36,624 nt of DNA from Salinicola endophyticus (GTDB taxonomy: Bacteria; Pseudomonadota; Gammaproteobacteria; Pseudomonadales; Halomonadaceae), in assembly GCF_003206575.1 (NCBI RefSeq), contig NZ_PZJO01000012.1, forward strand, positions 62,989-99,612, in the 5' to 3' direction. Each line of letters starts with the position of its first letter. Position 1 is the stretch's first letter. The notes below the pieces were generated by a model. The model did not search any database, was not told where the DNA came from, and saw only the letters and a list, made by a program, of their open reading frames with translations. This document shows, piece after piece, positions 1 to 8,488 of this stretch. The position numbers and the translations under genes were made by a program.

Positions 1-24
1 CGAAGCGGGCATTTTTCAATACGA

Positions 25-101
25 TGGTCGGAGTGACAGGATTCGAACCTACGACCTCTGCCTCCCGAAGGCAGCGCTCTACCAAGCTGAGCTACACTCC
101 G
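25..101 (-). tRNA. tRNA-Pro, anticodon CGG
   Basis: Read on the minus strand, 77 nt fold as a complete tRNA including an encoded CCA end (25-27). The acceptor stem CGGAGTG pairs with CACTCCG and begins with the C1-G72 pair typical of proline tRNAs, with discriminator A. The anticodon stem CTGCC/GGCAG holds the loop TTCGGGA, giving anticodon CGG (positions 67-65). The T arm contains GGTTCGAATCC. It decodes CCG, a frequent proline codon in this GC-rich DNA. It lies downstream of ispB on the same strand but has its own promoter, so it is probably transcribed alone. Confidence 0.95.
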
Positions 102-134
102 ACTTTTGCGCCGAGCCAAACTCGACGGAGCTGA

Positions 135-162
135 ATTATACGCATCCCTGACGCGTACGCAA
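135..162 (-). promoter_or_regulatory. sigma-70 promoter of tRNA-Pro
   Basis: On the minus strand, TTGCGT (162-157) is followed by a 16-bp spacer and a perfect TATAAT (140-135). The expected start near 127 is about 25 nt before the mature tRNA 5' end at 101. The rest of 102-294, between the tRNA and ispB, holds only a short inverted repeat (CACCCG/CGGGTG, 244-258) with no U-tract, which is weak as an ispB terminator. Confidence 0.72.
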
Positions 163-294
163 CCCCTTCTTTTGCAACTCTCTCTTGAGCGACCAGCCGC
201 TTTCGCCACGCCCTGTCCGGACACCCGCTGAGGAGGTTCACGTCACCCGCAGCGGGTGGTCACGACACCGCCGAGCTTCCTTGGGGTGAGCGCG

Positions 295-1269
295 TCACAC
301 CTGACGCTCGACGGCGATGCGGGTCAGCGTCTCCATGCTCTCGCGGTAGACGCTGGGCGCGAGCAGCGCGAGCTGGTCGCGGGCCTTTGCGGCCATCTCT
401 TCGGCGCGGCGCTGGGTATATTCGAGGGCGCCGGTCTCGCGCACGATCGCCAGCACCTCGTCGAGCCGCTCGAGGCCGCCATCGGTGATCGCCTGACGGA
501 TCAGTGCCGCCTGTGCCGGGGTGCCCTGGCGCATGGCGTGGATCAGCGGCAGCGTCGGCTTGCCCTCGGCCAGATCGTCGCCGACGTTCTTGCCCATGGT
601 CTCGGCATCGCCCTGGTAGTCGAGCAGATCGTCGATCAACTGGAAGGCCAGCCCGAGGTAGCGGCCGTAGAGCTTGAGTGCACGTTCGGCGTCAGGGTCC
701 GCCTCGGCCAGGATCGCGCCGCTGTGGGAGGCCGCCTCGAACAGCATCGCGGTCTTGCCCTGGATGGTGTCGAAGTAGTCCGACTCCTCGATATCGGCGT
801 TGCCGATATTGGTGAGCTGCTGGACTTCGCCCTCGGCGATCACGCAGGTTGCCCCGGAGAGCACCTGCATGATGCGCATCGAGCCGACTTCCACCATCAT
901 CTGGAACGAACGCGAATAGAGGAAGTCACCGACCAGCACCGAGGGCGCGTTGCCCCAGGTCTCGTTGGCGGTCGCCTTGCCGCGCCGCCGGCTCGACTCG
1001 TCGACCACGTCGTCGTGCAGCAGGGTCGAGGTATGCATGAACTCGATCAGCGTGGCCAGGGTGATATGGCGGTCGCCGCGGTAGTCGAGGGCGCGTGCCG
1101 CGAGCAGCACCAGCAGCGGGCGCAGGCGCTTGCCGCCGCTCTCGATGATGTACTGGCCGATGGTCTCGACCAACGGGATGCGCGACGCCAGCTGACTGAG
1201 GATCGTGCGATTGACGGCGGCGAAGTCCTCAGCCACCGCCGCATGAATGGATGCAGCGTTGGATTGCAT
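295..1269 (-). CDS. ispB: Octaprenyl diphosphate synthase (trans-isoprenyl transferase)
   Basis: This enzyme lengthens farnesyl diphosphate with isopentenyl diphosphate to make the C40-class side chain of ubiquinone and menaquinone; it is cytoplasmic. At 324 aa it has the usual family length. It carries both aspartate-rich motifs: DDVVD at residues 86-90, followed by RRRG, and DDLLD at 213-217, which bind the Mg-diphosphate substrates. GGKRLRP (45-51) is the conserved substrate-binding segment. The ATG at 1269 gives the family N-terminus. It is transcribed divergently from rplU, the arrangement seen in many gammaproteobacteria. Product chain length (C40 or C45) cannot be read from the motifs, so the exact quinone type is inferred. 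Confidence 0.95.
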   Translation of the reverse strand: MQSNAASIHAAVAEDFAAVNRTILSQLASRIPLVETIGQYIIESGGKRLRPLLVLLAARALDYRGDRHITLATLIEFMHTSTLLHDDVVDESSRRRGKATANETWGNAPSVLVGDFLYSRSFQMMVEVGSMRIMQVLSGATCVIAEGEVQQLTNIGNADIEESDYFDTIQGKTAMLFEAASHSGAILAEADPDAERALKLYGRYLGLAFQLIDDLLDYQGDAETMGKNVGDDLAEGKPTLPLIHAMRQGTPAQAALIRQAITDGGLERLDEVLAIVRETGALEYTQRRAEEMAAKARDQLALLAPSVYRESMETLTRIAVERQV

Positions 1270-1340
1270 GATCGGCTTGTCACAGGGGGAATCGGGTGGG
1301 CCGCTCGAAGCCCCGGGGCCGAGAGGCGACGTGAGCGGCT

Positions 1341-1369
1341 ATGCTAGGTGGCGCCCCGAAGTGCGTCAA
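1341..1369 (-). promoter_or_regulatory. sigma-70 promoter of ispB
   Basis: On the minus strand, TTGACG (1369-1364), a 17-bp spacer and TAGCAT (1346-1341) form a near-consensus promoter. It predicts a start near 1334 and a leader of about 65 nt before the ispB ATG. Its -35 element lies 20 bp from the -35 element of the opposing rplU promoter. Confidence 0.7.
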
Positions 1370-1388
1370 GCCGCGCCCGGGCGTGGGC

Positions 1389-1417
1389 TTGCTCCGGGCA
1401 TGCGCAATCGCTATAAT
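1389..1417 (+). promoter_or_regulatory. sigma-70 promoter of rplU-rpmA
   Basis: TTGCTC (1389-1394), a 17-bp spacer and a perfect TATAAT (1412-1417) predict a start near 1424. This leaves an unusually long leader of about 270 nt before rplU, described separately. Confidence 0.72.
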
Positions 1418-1423
1418 CCGCGA

Positions 1424-1693
1424 CCCGACTCGTCACGCTCCCTGTTAGATGGTTGCCGGAAGGGGCACCACTCGACGCAGGTCTCGAAGAGCACCGGTCA
1501 TGCAAGGCAAGGCACCACAAGGCTTCGTGCGGTCAACGCACCCTGACGGTGGCCTGTCCATGCTGACCCGCTGGTGAAGCACGGCCCCGCGGCCGTCTTC
1601 GACGAGTCGACGCACTTGGCCCAACGGTTGGGGCCAGATGAAGTTTGTTGCCCGACTGAGCTGATAGCCCGACGCGGGCCCCGGAGAGATTCC
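1424..1693 (+). promoter_or_regulatory. Long structured leader of rplU
   Basis: I see no convincing gene between the rplU promoter and the rplU start. The stretch contains clear hairpins: ACGGCC/GGCCGT with a four-base loop (1581-1596), and TGGCCCAA/TTGGGGCCA with a CGG loop and one bulged base (1617-1636). Ribosomal protein leaders often carry autoregulatory structures, and L21 leaders are known in other phyla. A regulatory role here is inference from length and structure. Confidence 0.4.
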
Positions 1694-2005
1694 ATGTACG
1701 CTGTAATCAAGAGTGGCGGTAAGCAATACCGCGTCCAGGAAGGTCAGACGCTGAAGCTCGAGAAACTCGAGATCGCGACTGGCGAGACCCTGGAATTCGA
1801 CCAGGTTCTGCTGGTTGCCGACGGCGACGACGTCAAGGTCGGCGCGCCGCTGGTCGAGGGTGCCAAGGTGGCTGCGGAGATCGTCTCCCACGGCCGCGGC
1901 GAGAAGGTTCATATCATCAAGTTCCGTCGCCGCAAGCACCACATGAAGCGTCAGGGCCACCGTCAGTGGTTCACTGAAGTCAAGATCACCGGAATCTCCG
2001 CCTAA
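1694..2005 (+). CDS. rplU: Large ribosomal subunit protein bL21
   Basis: At 103 aa this is the same length as E. coli L21. It begins [14 protein letters not shown] and ends with the lysine/arginine-rich rRNA-binding segment [16 protein letters not shown]21 binds 23S rRNA in the large subunit. The open frame extends upstream to 1574, but the conserved N-terminus and the purine-rich GGAGAG about 5 nt upstream fix the start at 1694. rpmA follows 32 nt downstream and must share the transcript, because no terminator separates them. Confidence 0.97.
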   Translation: MYAVIKSGGKQYRVQEGQTLKLEKLEIATGETLEFDQVLLVADGDDVKVGAPLVEGAKVAAEIVSHGRGEKVHIIKFRRRKHHMKRQGHRQWFTEVKITGISA

Positions 2006-2037
2006 GCGGATCGTTCCCCCAGAGAGAGGTATTCACC

Positions 2038-2295
2038 ATGGCACATAAGAAGGCCGCTGGTAGTACGCGTAACGGTCGCGATTCAGAATCGAAACGCCTG
2101 GGCGTCAAGCTGTTCGGCGGGCAGAAAGCGACTCCCGGCAACATCATCGTGCGCCAGCGCGGCACCAAGTTCCACGCCGGCACCGGCGTGGGCATCGGCA
2201 AGGACCACACGCTGTTCGCGCTCACCGATGGTGTGATCAAGTTCGAACAGAAAGGCCCGAAGAACCGCAAGTTCGTGAGCGTAGTCTCCGCCTGA
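2038..2295 (+). CDS. rpmA: Large ribosomal subunit protein bL27
   Basis: This 85-aa protein has the full L27 signature: [20 protein letters not shown] at the flexible N-terminus that reaches the peptidyl-transferase centre, then GVKLFGGQ and [13 protein letters not shown]. There is no N-terminal extension of the kind cleaved off in Firmicutes. An AGAGAGAGG ribosome-binding site precedes the ATG. It ends the rplU transcript, with a strong terminator 20 nt after the stop. Confidence 0.97.
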   Translation: MAHKKAAGSTRNGRDSESKRLGVKLFGGQKATPGNIIVRQRGTKFHAGTGVGIGKDHTLFALTDGVIKFEQKGPKNRKFVSVVSA

Positions 2296-2314
2296 GACTT
2301 CACGAACGCTGCTG

Positions 2315-2343
2315 AAAAAGCCCCGCTCAGGCGGGGCTTTTTT
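2315..2343 (+). terminator. Rho-independent terminator of rplU-rpmA
   Basis: A perfect stem GCCCCGC/GCGGGGC (2320-2326 and 2331-2337) with loop TCAG is followed by TTTTTT and preceded by AAAAA. Between it and obg (2344-2473) I see no clear promoter, although obg should need one. Confidence 0.9.
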
Positions 2344-2443
2344 GTATCCCCGCCTGCACTGGCGGACACCTGTCGTGGCGTTGGGTCGTTCAGGACGTCC
2401 AGGCATCGTGGTGTTCGGGGCGAAAAGGGTGTTCGGGACATAA

Positions 2444-3670
<1,227 letters not shown>

Positions 3671-3716
3671 GGTCTGGCGGGCAGCGCAGTGTCAGTGAGA
3701 GTCGGAGGGCGAAGTG

Positions 3717-4853
3717 ATGGCGGCGGAGCGGGAACTGGGACGGGCGTCGCTGTCGGCGGCGCGGCGGGTCGTGGTCAAGATCGGCAGCGCCCTGCTGACC
3801 AACGATGGGCGCGGCCTCGACGATGCCGCCATTGGTGGCTGGGTCGACCAGATGGCCGCGCTGCACCAGCGCGGGGTCGAAGTGGTGCTGGTCTCCTCGG
3901 GGTCGATCGCCGAAGGCATGGTGCGGCTCGGTTGGCATAGCCGGCCGAGCGCGGTGCATGAGCTGCAGGCCGCCGCCGCAGTGGGCCAGAGCGGGCTGTC
4001 GCAGTGCTACGAGAACCACTTCGCCCGCCACGGTCTGCGCAGTGCCCAGGTGCTGTTGACCCATGACGATCTCTCCAACCGCAAGCGCTATCTCAATGCG
4101 CGCTCGGCGCTGCGCACGCTGGTGGCGCTCCATGTGGTCCCGGTGATCAACGAGAACGATACCGTGGTCACCGACGAGATCCGCTTCGGCGACAACGACA
4201 CCCTGGGTGCGCTGGTGGCCAATCTGCTCGAGGCCGATGCGCTCTTGATCCTGACCGATCAGGAGGGGCTCTACGATGCCGATCCGCGTCATGAGCCGTC
4301 GGCCCGATTGATCGCCGAGGCCGAGGCCGACGATGCCGCGCTCGACGCGGTGGCCGGCGGTGGCGGTGTACTGGGCCGCGGGGGCATGGCGACCAAGCTG
4401 CGCGCGGCGCGGCTGGCGGCGCGCTCTGGCGCCGTGACCGCCATCGCCAGCGGGCGTCAGCCGCAGGTGTTGACCCGGCTGCTCGAGGGCGAGGCGCTGG
4501 GCACGCTGCTCAAGCCGCTGCATGCGCCGCTGGCGGCGCGCAAGCGCTGGCTCGCCGGGCAGCTGCAGGTGCGCGGCACGCTGACCCTCGATGCCGGTGC
4601 GGTCAAGGTGCTGCGCAGCCACGGTTCGAGCCTGTTGCCGGTGGGGGTGAAGCGGGTCGAAGGCCAGTTCCGGCGCGGCGACATGGTGGTCTGCGTCGAC
4701 GAGCAGGGGGCGCGGGTGGCCAAGGGTCTGGTCAACTATGCGAGCGCCGACGCCCAGCGTCTGGTGGGCCAGCCGAGCCAGCGTATCGGCGAGATTCTCG
4801 GCTATGTCGAGGCGCCCGAGCTGATTCACCGCGACAATCTCGTGGTGCTGTGA
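3717..4853 (+). CDS. proB: Glutamate 5-kinase
   Basis: This cytoplasmic enzyme phosphorylates L-glutamate with ATP, the first and feedback-controlled step of proline synthesis. The 378 aa contain an amino acid kinase domain (about 15-260), with [10 protein letters not shown] near the N-terminus, [11 protein letters not shown], and INENDTV plus [12 protein letters not shown] for substrate and Mg binding. A C-terminal PUA domain (about 280-360) follows, as in the full-length E. coli type. A GTG at 3714 is possible, but GGAGGG (3704-3709) is better spaced for the ATG at 3717. It lies close behind obg, probably as one unit. Proline matters as an osmolyte if this is a halophile, which is inference. 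Confidence 0.95.
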   Translation: MAAERELGRASLSAARRVVVKIGSALLTNDGRGLDDAAIGGWVDQMAALHQRGVEVVLVSSGSIAEGMVRLGWHSRPSAVHELQAAAAVGQSGLSQCYENHFARHGLRSAQVLLTHDDLSNRKRYLNARSALRTLVALHVVPVINENDTVVTDEIRFGDNDTLGALVANLLEADALLILTDQEGLYDADPRHEPSARLIAEAEADDAALDAVAGGGGVLGRGGMATKLRAARLAARSGAVTAIASGRQPQVLTRLLEGEALGTLLKPLHAPLAARKRWLAGQLQVRGTLTLDAGAVKVLRSHGSSLLPVGVKRVEGQFRRGDMVVCVDEQGARVAKGLVNYASADAQRLVGQPSQRIGEILGYVEAPELIHRDNLVVL

Positions 4854-4877
4854 AGCTGGTGTCGCGCAAAGTCGTTG

Positions 4878-4886
4878 TGATAGAAT
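4878..4886 (+). promoter_or_regulatory. Extended -10 promoter of rpsT
   Basis: TGATAGAAT has the TGn extension plus TAGAAT, lying just after proB. No good -35 hexamer is present. The surrounding 12-mer GTGATAGAATCC recurs exactly upstream of rluD (24251-24262). The leader of about 175 nt to rpsT contains the hairpin GCTTCG/CGAAGC; E. coli rpsT is translationally autoregulated, so a control role is possible. Confidence 0.5.
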
Positions 4887-5065
4887 CCCGCATCCTCTCA
4901 GACATGGCCCGTGAAAGACTGTCGGAAACGACGGTCGGCTTCGCTTCTCACGAAGCGCGGCAGCAAGATTCGGCCGACTCATTCAGGATTGCCTGAAGCG
5001 GTTTCGAGGCTGTCCTGGGTGATCTACTTACAGAATTGACTGTCAACATCTCCAAGGAGTCGACG

Positions 5066-5332
5066 GTGGCGAATACCAAGCAAGCGCGCAAGCGCGCACG
5101 TCAGGCGGAAGACCGCCGCAAGCACAACGCGAGTCAGCGTTCCATGGTCCGCACTTACATCAAGCGCGTGATCAAGGCGATCCAGGCTGGCGACCAGGCT
5201 CAGGCCAACAGCGAGTTCCAGGCCGCGCAGCCGGTCATCGACCGCATCGCCGACAAGGATGCCTTCTCCAAGAAGAAGGCCGCGCGCATCAAGAGTCGCT
5301 TGAACAAGCGAATTAAGGCGCTGGCTGCCTGA
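5066..5332 (+). CDS. rpsT: Small ribosomal subunit protein bS20
   Basis: This 88-aa, highly basic S20 (E. coli 87 aa) binds 16S rRNA in the body of the 30S subunit. Its N-terminus ANTKQARKRARQAEDRRKHN is typical. The frame is open to an ATG at 5036, but conservation and AAGGAG (5054-5059) six bases upstream choose the GTG at 5066. A non-AUG start is a known feature of rpsT in E. coli (UUG), where it limits translation. It stands alone between its promoter and a strong terminator. Confidence 0.95.
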   Translation: MANTKQARKRARQAEDRRKHNASQRSMVRTYIKRVIKAIQAGDQAQANSEFQAAQPVIDRIADKDAFSKKKAARIKSRLNKRIKALAA

Positions 5333-5349
5333 GCCGGACGCGCTTGATG

Positions 5350-5377
5350 AAAAAAACCGGCTTCGGCCGGTTTTTTT
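5350..5377 (+). terminator. Rho-independent terminator of rpsT
   Basis: CCGGC/GCCGG (5357-5361 and 5366-5370) closes a TTCG tetraloop, flanked by a run of A before and seven T after. A second hairpin follows at once (GTGACCG/CGGTCAC, 5378-5402) without a T-run; its role is unknown. Confidence 0.92.
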
Positions 5378-5468
5378 GTGACCGGCCATCCCTGGCGGTC
5401 ACCCTCCGGGGCCTTCGCGGTGGCTGGATAGGGTGAATATCACGGGCGCGAGCGCATGACGAGGCCGC

Positions 5469-7082
5469 ATGAGTAGACAGACGCGCAAGCGCGAATCCGA
5501 GGCGGTGGCGGAAGCGGCCACCACCGGCACGGCGACGCCGGTCACCCGCGGTGGCCTGCTGCGCTCGGGCATGGTGGTGAGCGTGATGACGCTGCTCTCG
5601 CGGATGCTGGGTCTGGTGCGCGACGTGGTGATCGCCACGCTGCTGGGGGCCGGTAGCGGGGCGGATGCGTTCTTCGTCGCCTTCAAGATTCCCAACTTCA
5701 TGCGCCGGCTGTTCGCCGAGGGGGCCTTCAACCAGGCCTTCGTGCCGGTGCTCTCAGAGTACGCCACCCAGCGTACCCGGGCCGAGGTGCGTGAGTTACT
5801 GGATGCGGTCTCCGGCAGCCTGAGCGTGGTGCTGGCGCTGATCACCGCGCTGGCGATCGCCGCTGCGCCCTGGCTGGTGTGGCTGTTCGCCCCGGGGTTC
5901 AAGGCCGACCCGGGCAAGCTCGCGCTCACCGCCGAGATGTTGCGGCTGACCTTTCCCTATCTGCTGCTGATCTCGCTGACCGCCTTCGCCGGCAGCGTGC
6001 TCAATACCTGGGAGCGCTTCGCGGTCCCCGCCTTCACCCCGGTGCTGCTCAACCTGAGCCTGATCGGCGCCGCGCTGTGGCTGACGCCATGGATGAGCGA
6101 CCCGGCGCTGGGGCTGGCCTGGGGGGTATTGATCGCTGGTGCGGCGCAGCTGCTGTTCCAACTGCCGTTCCTGTTGCGGCTGGGGCTGATGCCGCGGCCG
6201 CGGCTGGGCTTTCGCCATCCCGGGGTCCGGCGCATCCTGCGGCTGATGACGCCGGCACTGTTCGGGGTCTCGGTATCGCAGATCAACCTGCTGCTGGATA
6301 CCGTGCTGGCCTCCTTCCTGGTCTCCGGCAGCGTCTCCTGGCTCTATTACTCCGACCGTCTGGTGGAGCTGCCGCTGGGGGTGTTCGGCATCGCCATTGC
6401 CACGGTGATCCTGCCGGCGCTCTCCAAGCGGCATGCCGAGCAGTCGCGCGAGCACTTTGCGCGCATGCTCGACTGGGCGCTGCGCATGGTGCTGCTGATC
6501 GGACTGCCGGCGGCGCTGGCGCTGGTACTGCTGGCCGAGCCGCTGCTGGTCAGCTTGTTCCACTACGGTGCGATGACCGACCACGACGTGGTGATGGCGG
6601 CACGCAGTCTGCGCGCCTATGCGCTGGGGCTGCTCGCCTTCATGCTGATCAAGGTGCTCGCCCCGGGCTACTTCGCCCGCCAGGACACCAAGACCCCGGT
6701 CAAGATCGGGATCGTGGCGATGGTCGCCAACATGGTGATGAACCTGGCCCTGATCGTGCCGCTGGCGCATGCCGGACTGGCACTGGCGACGGCGCTGTCG
6801 GCGTTTCTCAACGCCGGGCTGCTCGGGCGCGGGCTGCATCGTCAGGGCGTGCTGCGCTTCCAGCCGGGCTGGGGGCGCTACGCTTTCCAGGTGGTCGGCG
6901 GCTGCGCGCTGATGGCGCTCGGGCTGTGGTGGCTGACCCCGGACTGGCATCAGTGGACCGCGTGGCATGCGCCGCGCCGCGTGGGCTGCCTGCTGGGACT
7001 GGTGGTCGGCGGCGCGACGCTCTACTTCGTGTGGCTGGCGCTGACCGGCGTGCGCCTGCGACACTTCCGGCTGCGCGGCTGA
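5469..7082 (+). CDS. murJ: Lipid II flippase MurJ
   Basis: MurJ flips undecaprenyl-linked peptidoglycan precursor across the inner membrane. The 537 aa form many hydrophobic segments, consistent with the family's 14 transmembrane helices. Conserved MurJ signatures follow the first helix: LSRMLGLVRDVVIA, then ADAFFVAFKIPNFMRRLFAE and GAFNQAFVPVLSEY (about residues 70-105). It is about 25 residues longer than E. coli MurJ at the N-terminus, a polar cytosolic tail (MSRQTRKRESEAVAEAAT). The position after rpsT and before ribF matches Pseudomonas mviN/murJ. The ATG at 5469 is the first good start, though its ribosome-binding site is weak. Confidence 0.95.
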   Translation: MSRQTRKRESEAVAEAATTGTATPVTRGGLLRSGMVVSVMTLLSRMLGLVRDVVIATLLGAGSGADAFFVAFKIPNFMRRLFAEGAFNQAFVPVLSEYATQRTRAEVRELLDAVSGSLSVVLALITALAIAAAPWLVWLFAPGFKADPGKLALTAEMLRLTFPYLLLISLTAFAGSVLNTWERFAVPAFTPVLLNLSLIGAALWLTPWMSDPALGLAWGVLIAGAAQLLFQLPFLLRLGLMPRPRLGFRHPGVRRILRLMTPALFGVSVSQINLLLDTVLASFLVSGSVSWLYYSDRLVELPLGVFGIAIATVILPALSKRHAEQSREHFARMLDWALRMVLLIGLPAALALVLLAEPLLVSLFHYGAMTDHDVVMAARSLRAYALGLLAFMLIKVLAPGYFARQDTKTPVKIGIVAMVANMVMNLALIVPLAHAGLALATALSAFLNAGLLGRGLHRQGVLRFQPGWGRYAFQVVGGCALMALGLWWLTPDWHQWTAWHAPRRVGCLLGLVVGGATLYFVWLALTGVRLRHFRLRG

Positions 7083-7107
7083 TGGGCTGGCGCGGCGCGG
7101 GTATAAT
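7079..7107 (+). promoter_or_regulatory. sigma-70 promoter of the ribF-ileS-lspA-fkpB-ispH group
   Basis: A perfect TATAAT (7102-7107) lies 17 bp after CTGATG (7079-7084, three matches to TTGACA), overlapping the murJ stop codon. It predicts a start near 7114, about 70 nt before ribF. Confidence 0.55.
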
Positions 7108-7185
7108 GAAGCCCCCGGCGTCGGCGGCTGGCGCGCTGTCGCCTACTGCCGCCGTGCGGCCCGCGTTGACACGGGAATGGACTCT

Positions 7186-8352
7186 ATGGAACTGATTCGA
7201 GGCTTGCACAACCTGCCCGTCGGGGGCATCACGCGCAGCGGTGCGCCGCGCGAGTGTGTCGCCACCATCGGCAACTTCGATGGCGTGCACCGCGGCCACC
7301 AGGCGATTCTCGAGCAGCTGAAGTCGCTGTCGCGCAGTGCGGGTCTGCCGGTCACGGTAGTGATCTTCGAGCCCCAGCCGCGGGAGTACTTCGCCGGTGA
7401 CCAGGCACCGCCGCGGCTGACCCGGCTGCGCGACAAGGTCGAGCTGCTCGCCGCCCACGGCGCCGATCGCATCCTCTGCCTGCCGTTCAACGACGCCCTG
7501 CGCAGCCTCACCGCGCGCCAGTTCATCGAGCGCGTGCTGATCGATGGGCTGCGCGTGCGCCATCTGGTGGTGGGTGACGACTTCCGCTTCGGCTGCGATC
7601 GTGCCGGCGATTTCGCGCTGCTCGAAGCGGTCGGACGCGAGCGCGGCTTTGCCGTGGAGCATACCCGCACCTTCGCCCTCGATGACGAGCGCGTCTCGAG
7701 CACCCGCGTGCGCACCCTGCTGGCCAGCGGCAATTTCTGCCAGGCGGCGCGCATGCTGGGACGCCCCTTCGCCTTTCAGGGGCGGGTGGTGCGTGACCGT
7801 CAACTCGGCCGCACCATCGGCGTGCCCACTGCCAACATCCCGCTGACCCGGCGCCCGCTGGCGCTGCGCGGGGTCTTTGCCTGTGCCACTCGACTGCCCG
7901 ACGGCAGCTGGGTGCCGAGTGTGGCCAATATCGGTTGGCGGCCGACCGTCGGCGCCCATCAGCCGATGCTCGAGGTCCACGTGCTCGAGCGACAGCTCGA
8001 ACTCTACGGCGAGTCGCTCAGTGTGGTGCCCTGCGCACGGCTGCGCGGCGAGACCAAGTTCGCCGACTTCGATACCTTGGTGAGGCAGATCCATCACGAT
8101 CTGGACCAGGCGCGGCGCTATTTTCAGGCGCCCGCCGTTGCGCCCGACATCAATCAGGCGCCCACCGCTGCGCCGGACATCAATCAGGCGCCCACCGCCA
8201 CGCCGGATGCGCCGACCACGGACTCCGCCGGCCTGGCCAGCCTGGCGCCGCCAGCGGCACGCTTCCCGCTGGCCTCGGCGCCGCTGCCGCACGAGGCTGC
8301 GGTGGCCGACTCGCCCCCGGGCCCGGCGCGCGATCCGCGCACGGATGAGTGA
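7186..8352 (+). CDS. ribF: Bifunctional riboflavin kinase / FAD synthetase
   Basis: RibF converts riboflavin to FMN and then to FAD. The N-terminal adenylyltransferase half contains TIGNFDGVHRGHQAIL (about 25-40), STRVR near 170, and the C-terminal kinase half contains GRTIGVPTANI and VANIGWRPTVG. The ATG at 7186 gives MELIRGLHNLP, matching the E. coli start MKLIRG; an ATG at 7177 is in frame but would add three residues. The family is about 310 aa, whereas this protein has 388. The extra tail of about 75 residues is rich in Pro and Ala, with a 10-residue repeat (APxxAPDINQ) encoded by a 30-bp DNA repeat. The tail looks disordered and its function is unknown. It precedes ileS, as in most gammaproteobacteria. 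Confidence 0.93.
   Translation: MELIRGLHNLPVGGITRSGAPRECVATIGNFDGVHRGHQAILEQLKSLSRSAGLPVTVVIFEPQPREYFAGDQAPPRLTRLRDKVELLAAHGADRILCLPFNDALRSLTARQFIERVLIDGLRVRHLVVGDDFRFGCDRAGDFALLEAVGRERGFAVEHTRTFALDDERVSSTRVRTLLASGNFCQAARMLGRPFAFQGRVVRDRQLGRTIGVPTANIPLTRRPLALRGVFACATRLPDGSWVPSVANIGWRPTVGAHQPMLEVHVLERQLELYGESLSVVPCARLRGETKFADFDTLVRQIHHDLDQARRYFQAPAVAPDINQAPTAAPDINQAPTATPDAPTTDSAGLASLAPPAARFPLASAPLPHEAAVADSPPGPARDPRTDE
8128..8208 (+). repeat. 30-bp tandem repeat inside the ribF 3' end
   Basis: Two full units (8128-8157 and 8158-8187) and one partial unit (8188 to about 8208) encode APAVAPDINQ, APTAAPDINQ and APTATPDAP. The unit is a multiple of three, so copy number can change without loss of frame. 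Confidence 0.85.
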
Positions 8353-8367
8353 ACGGCCCGGCACTCC

Positions 8368-8471
8368 AGCGGTATGACCACAGCCTTGAGCTTAATGACC
8401 ACAGCCTTGAGCGGAATGATCACAGCCTTGAGCGGTATGACCACAGCCCGAGCGACACGCACACAGCCCTG
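8368..8471 (+). repeat. 21-bp tandem repeat in the ribF-ileS spacer
   Basis: Copies based on AGCGGTATGACCACAGCCTTG begin at 8368, 8389, 8410 and 8431 (the last is 20 bp), with a degraded fifth at 8451 and possibly a sixth running into the ileS ATG at 8489. On the plus strand the array forms a 32-codon open frame (8374-8472) of repeating MTTALSG heptads; the minus strand reads as repeating AVVIPLK. It makes up most of the 136-bp gap. Confidence 0.9.
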
Positions 8472-8488
8472 AGCGAACCGAAAACACC

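Noticed and set aside
1-24. Possible terminator of tRNA-Pro
   Set aside because: Only part of a candidate stem lies in the window, so it cannot be judged.
8368-8471. Possible CRISPR array
   Set aside because: Units are adjacent with no spacers and no cas genes are present; it is a simple tandem repeat.
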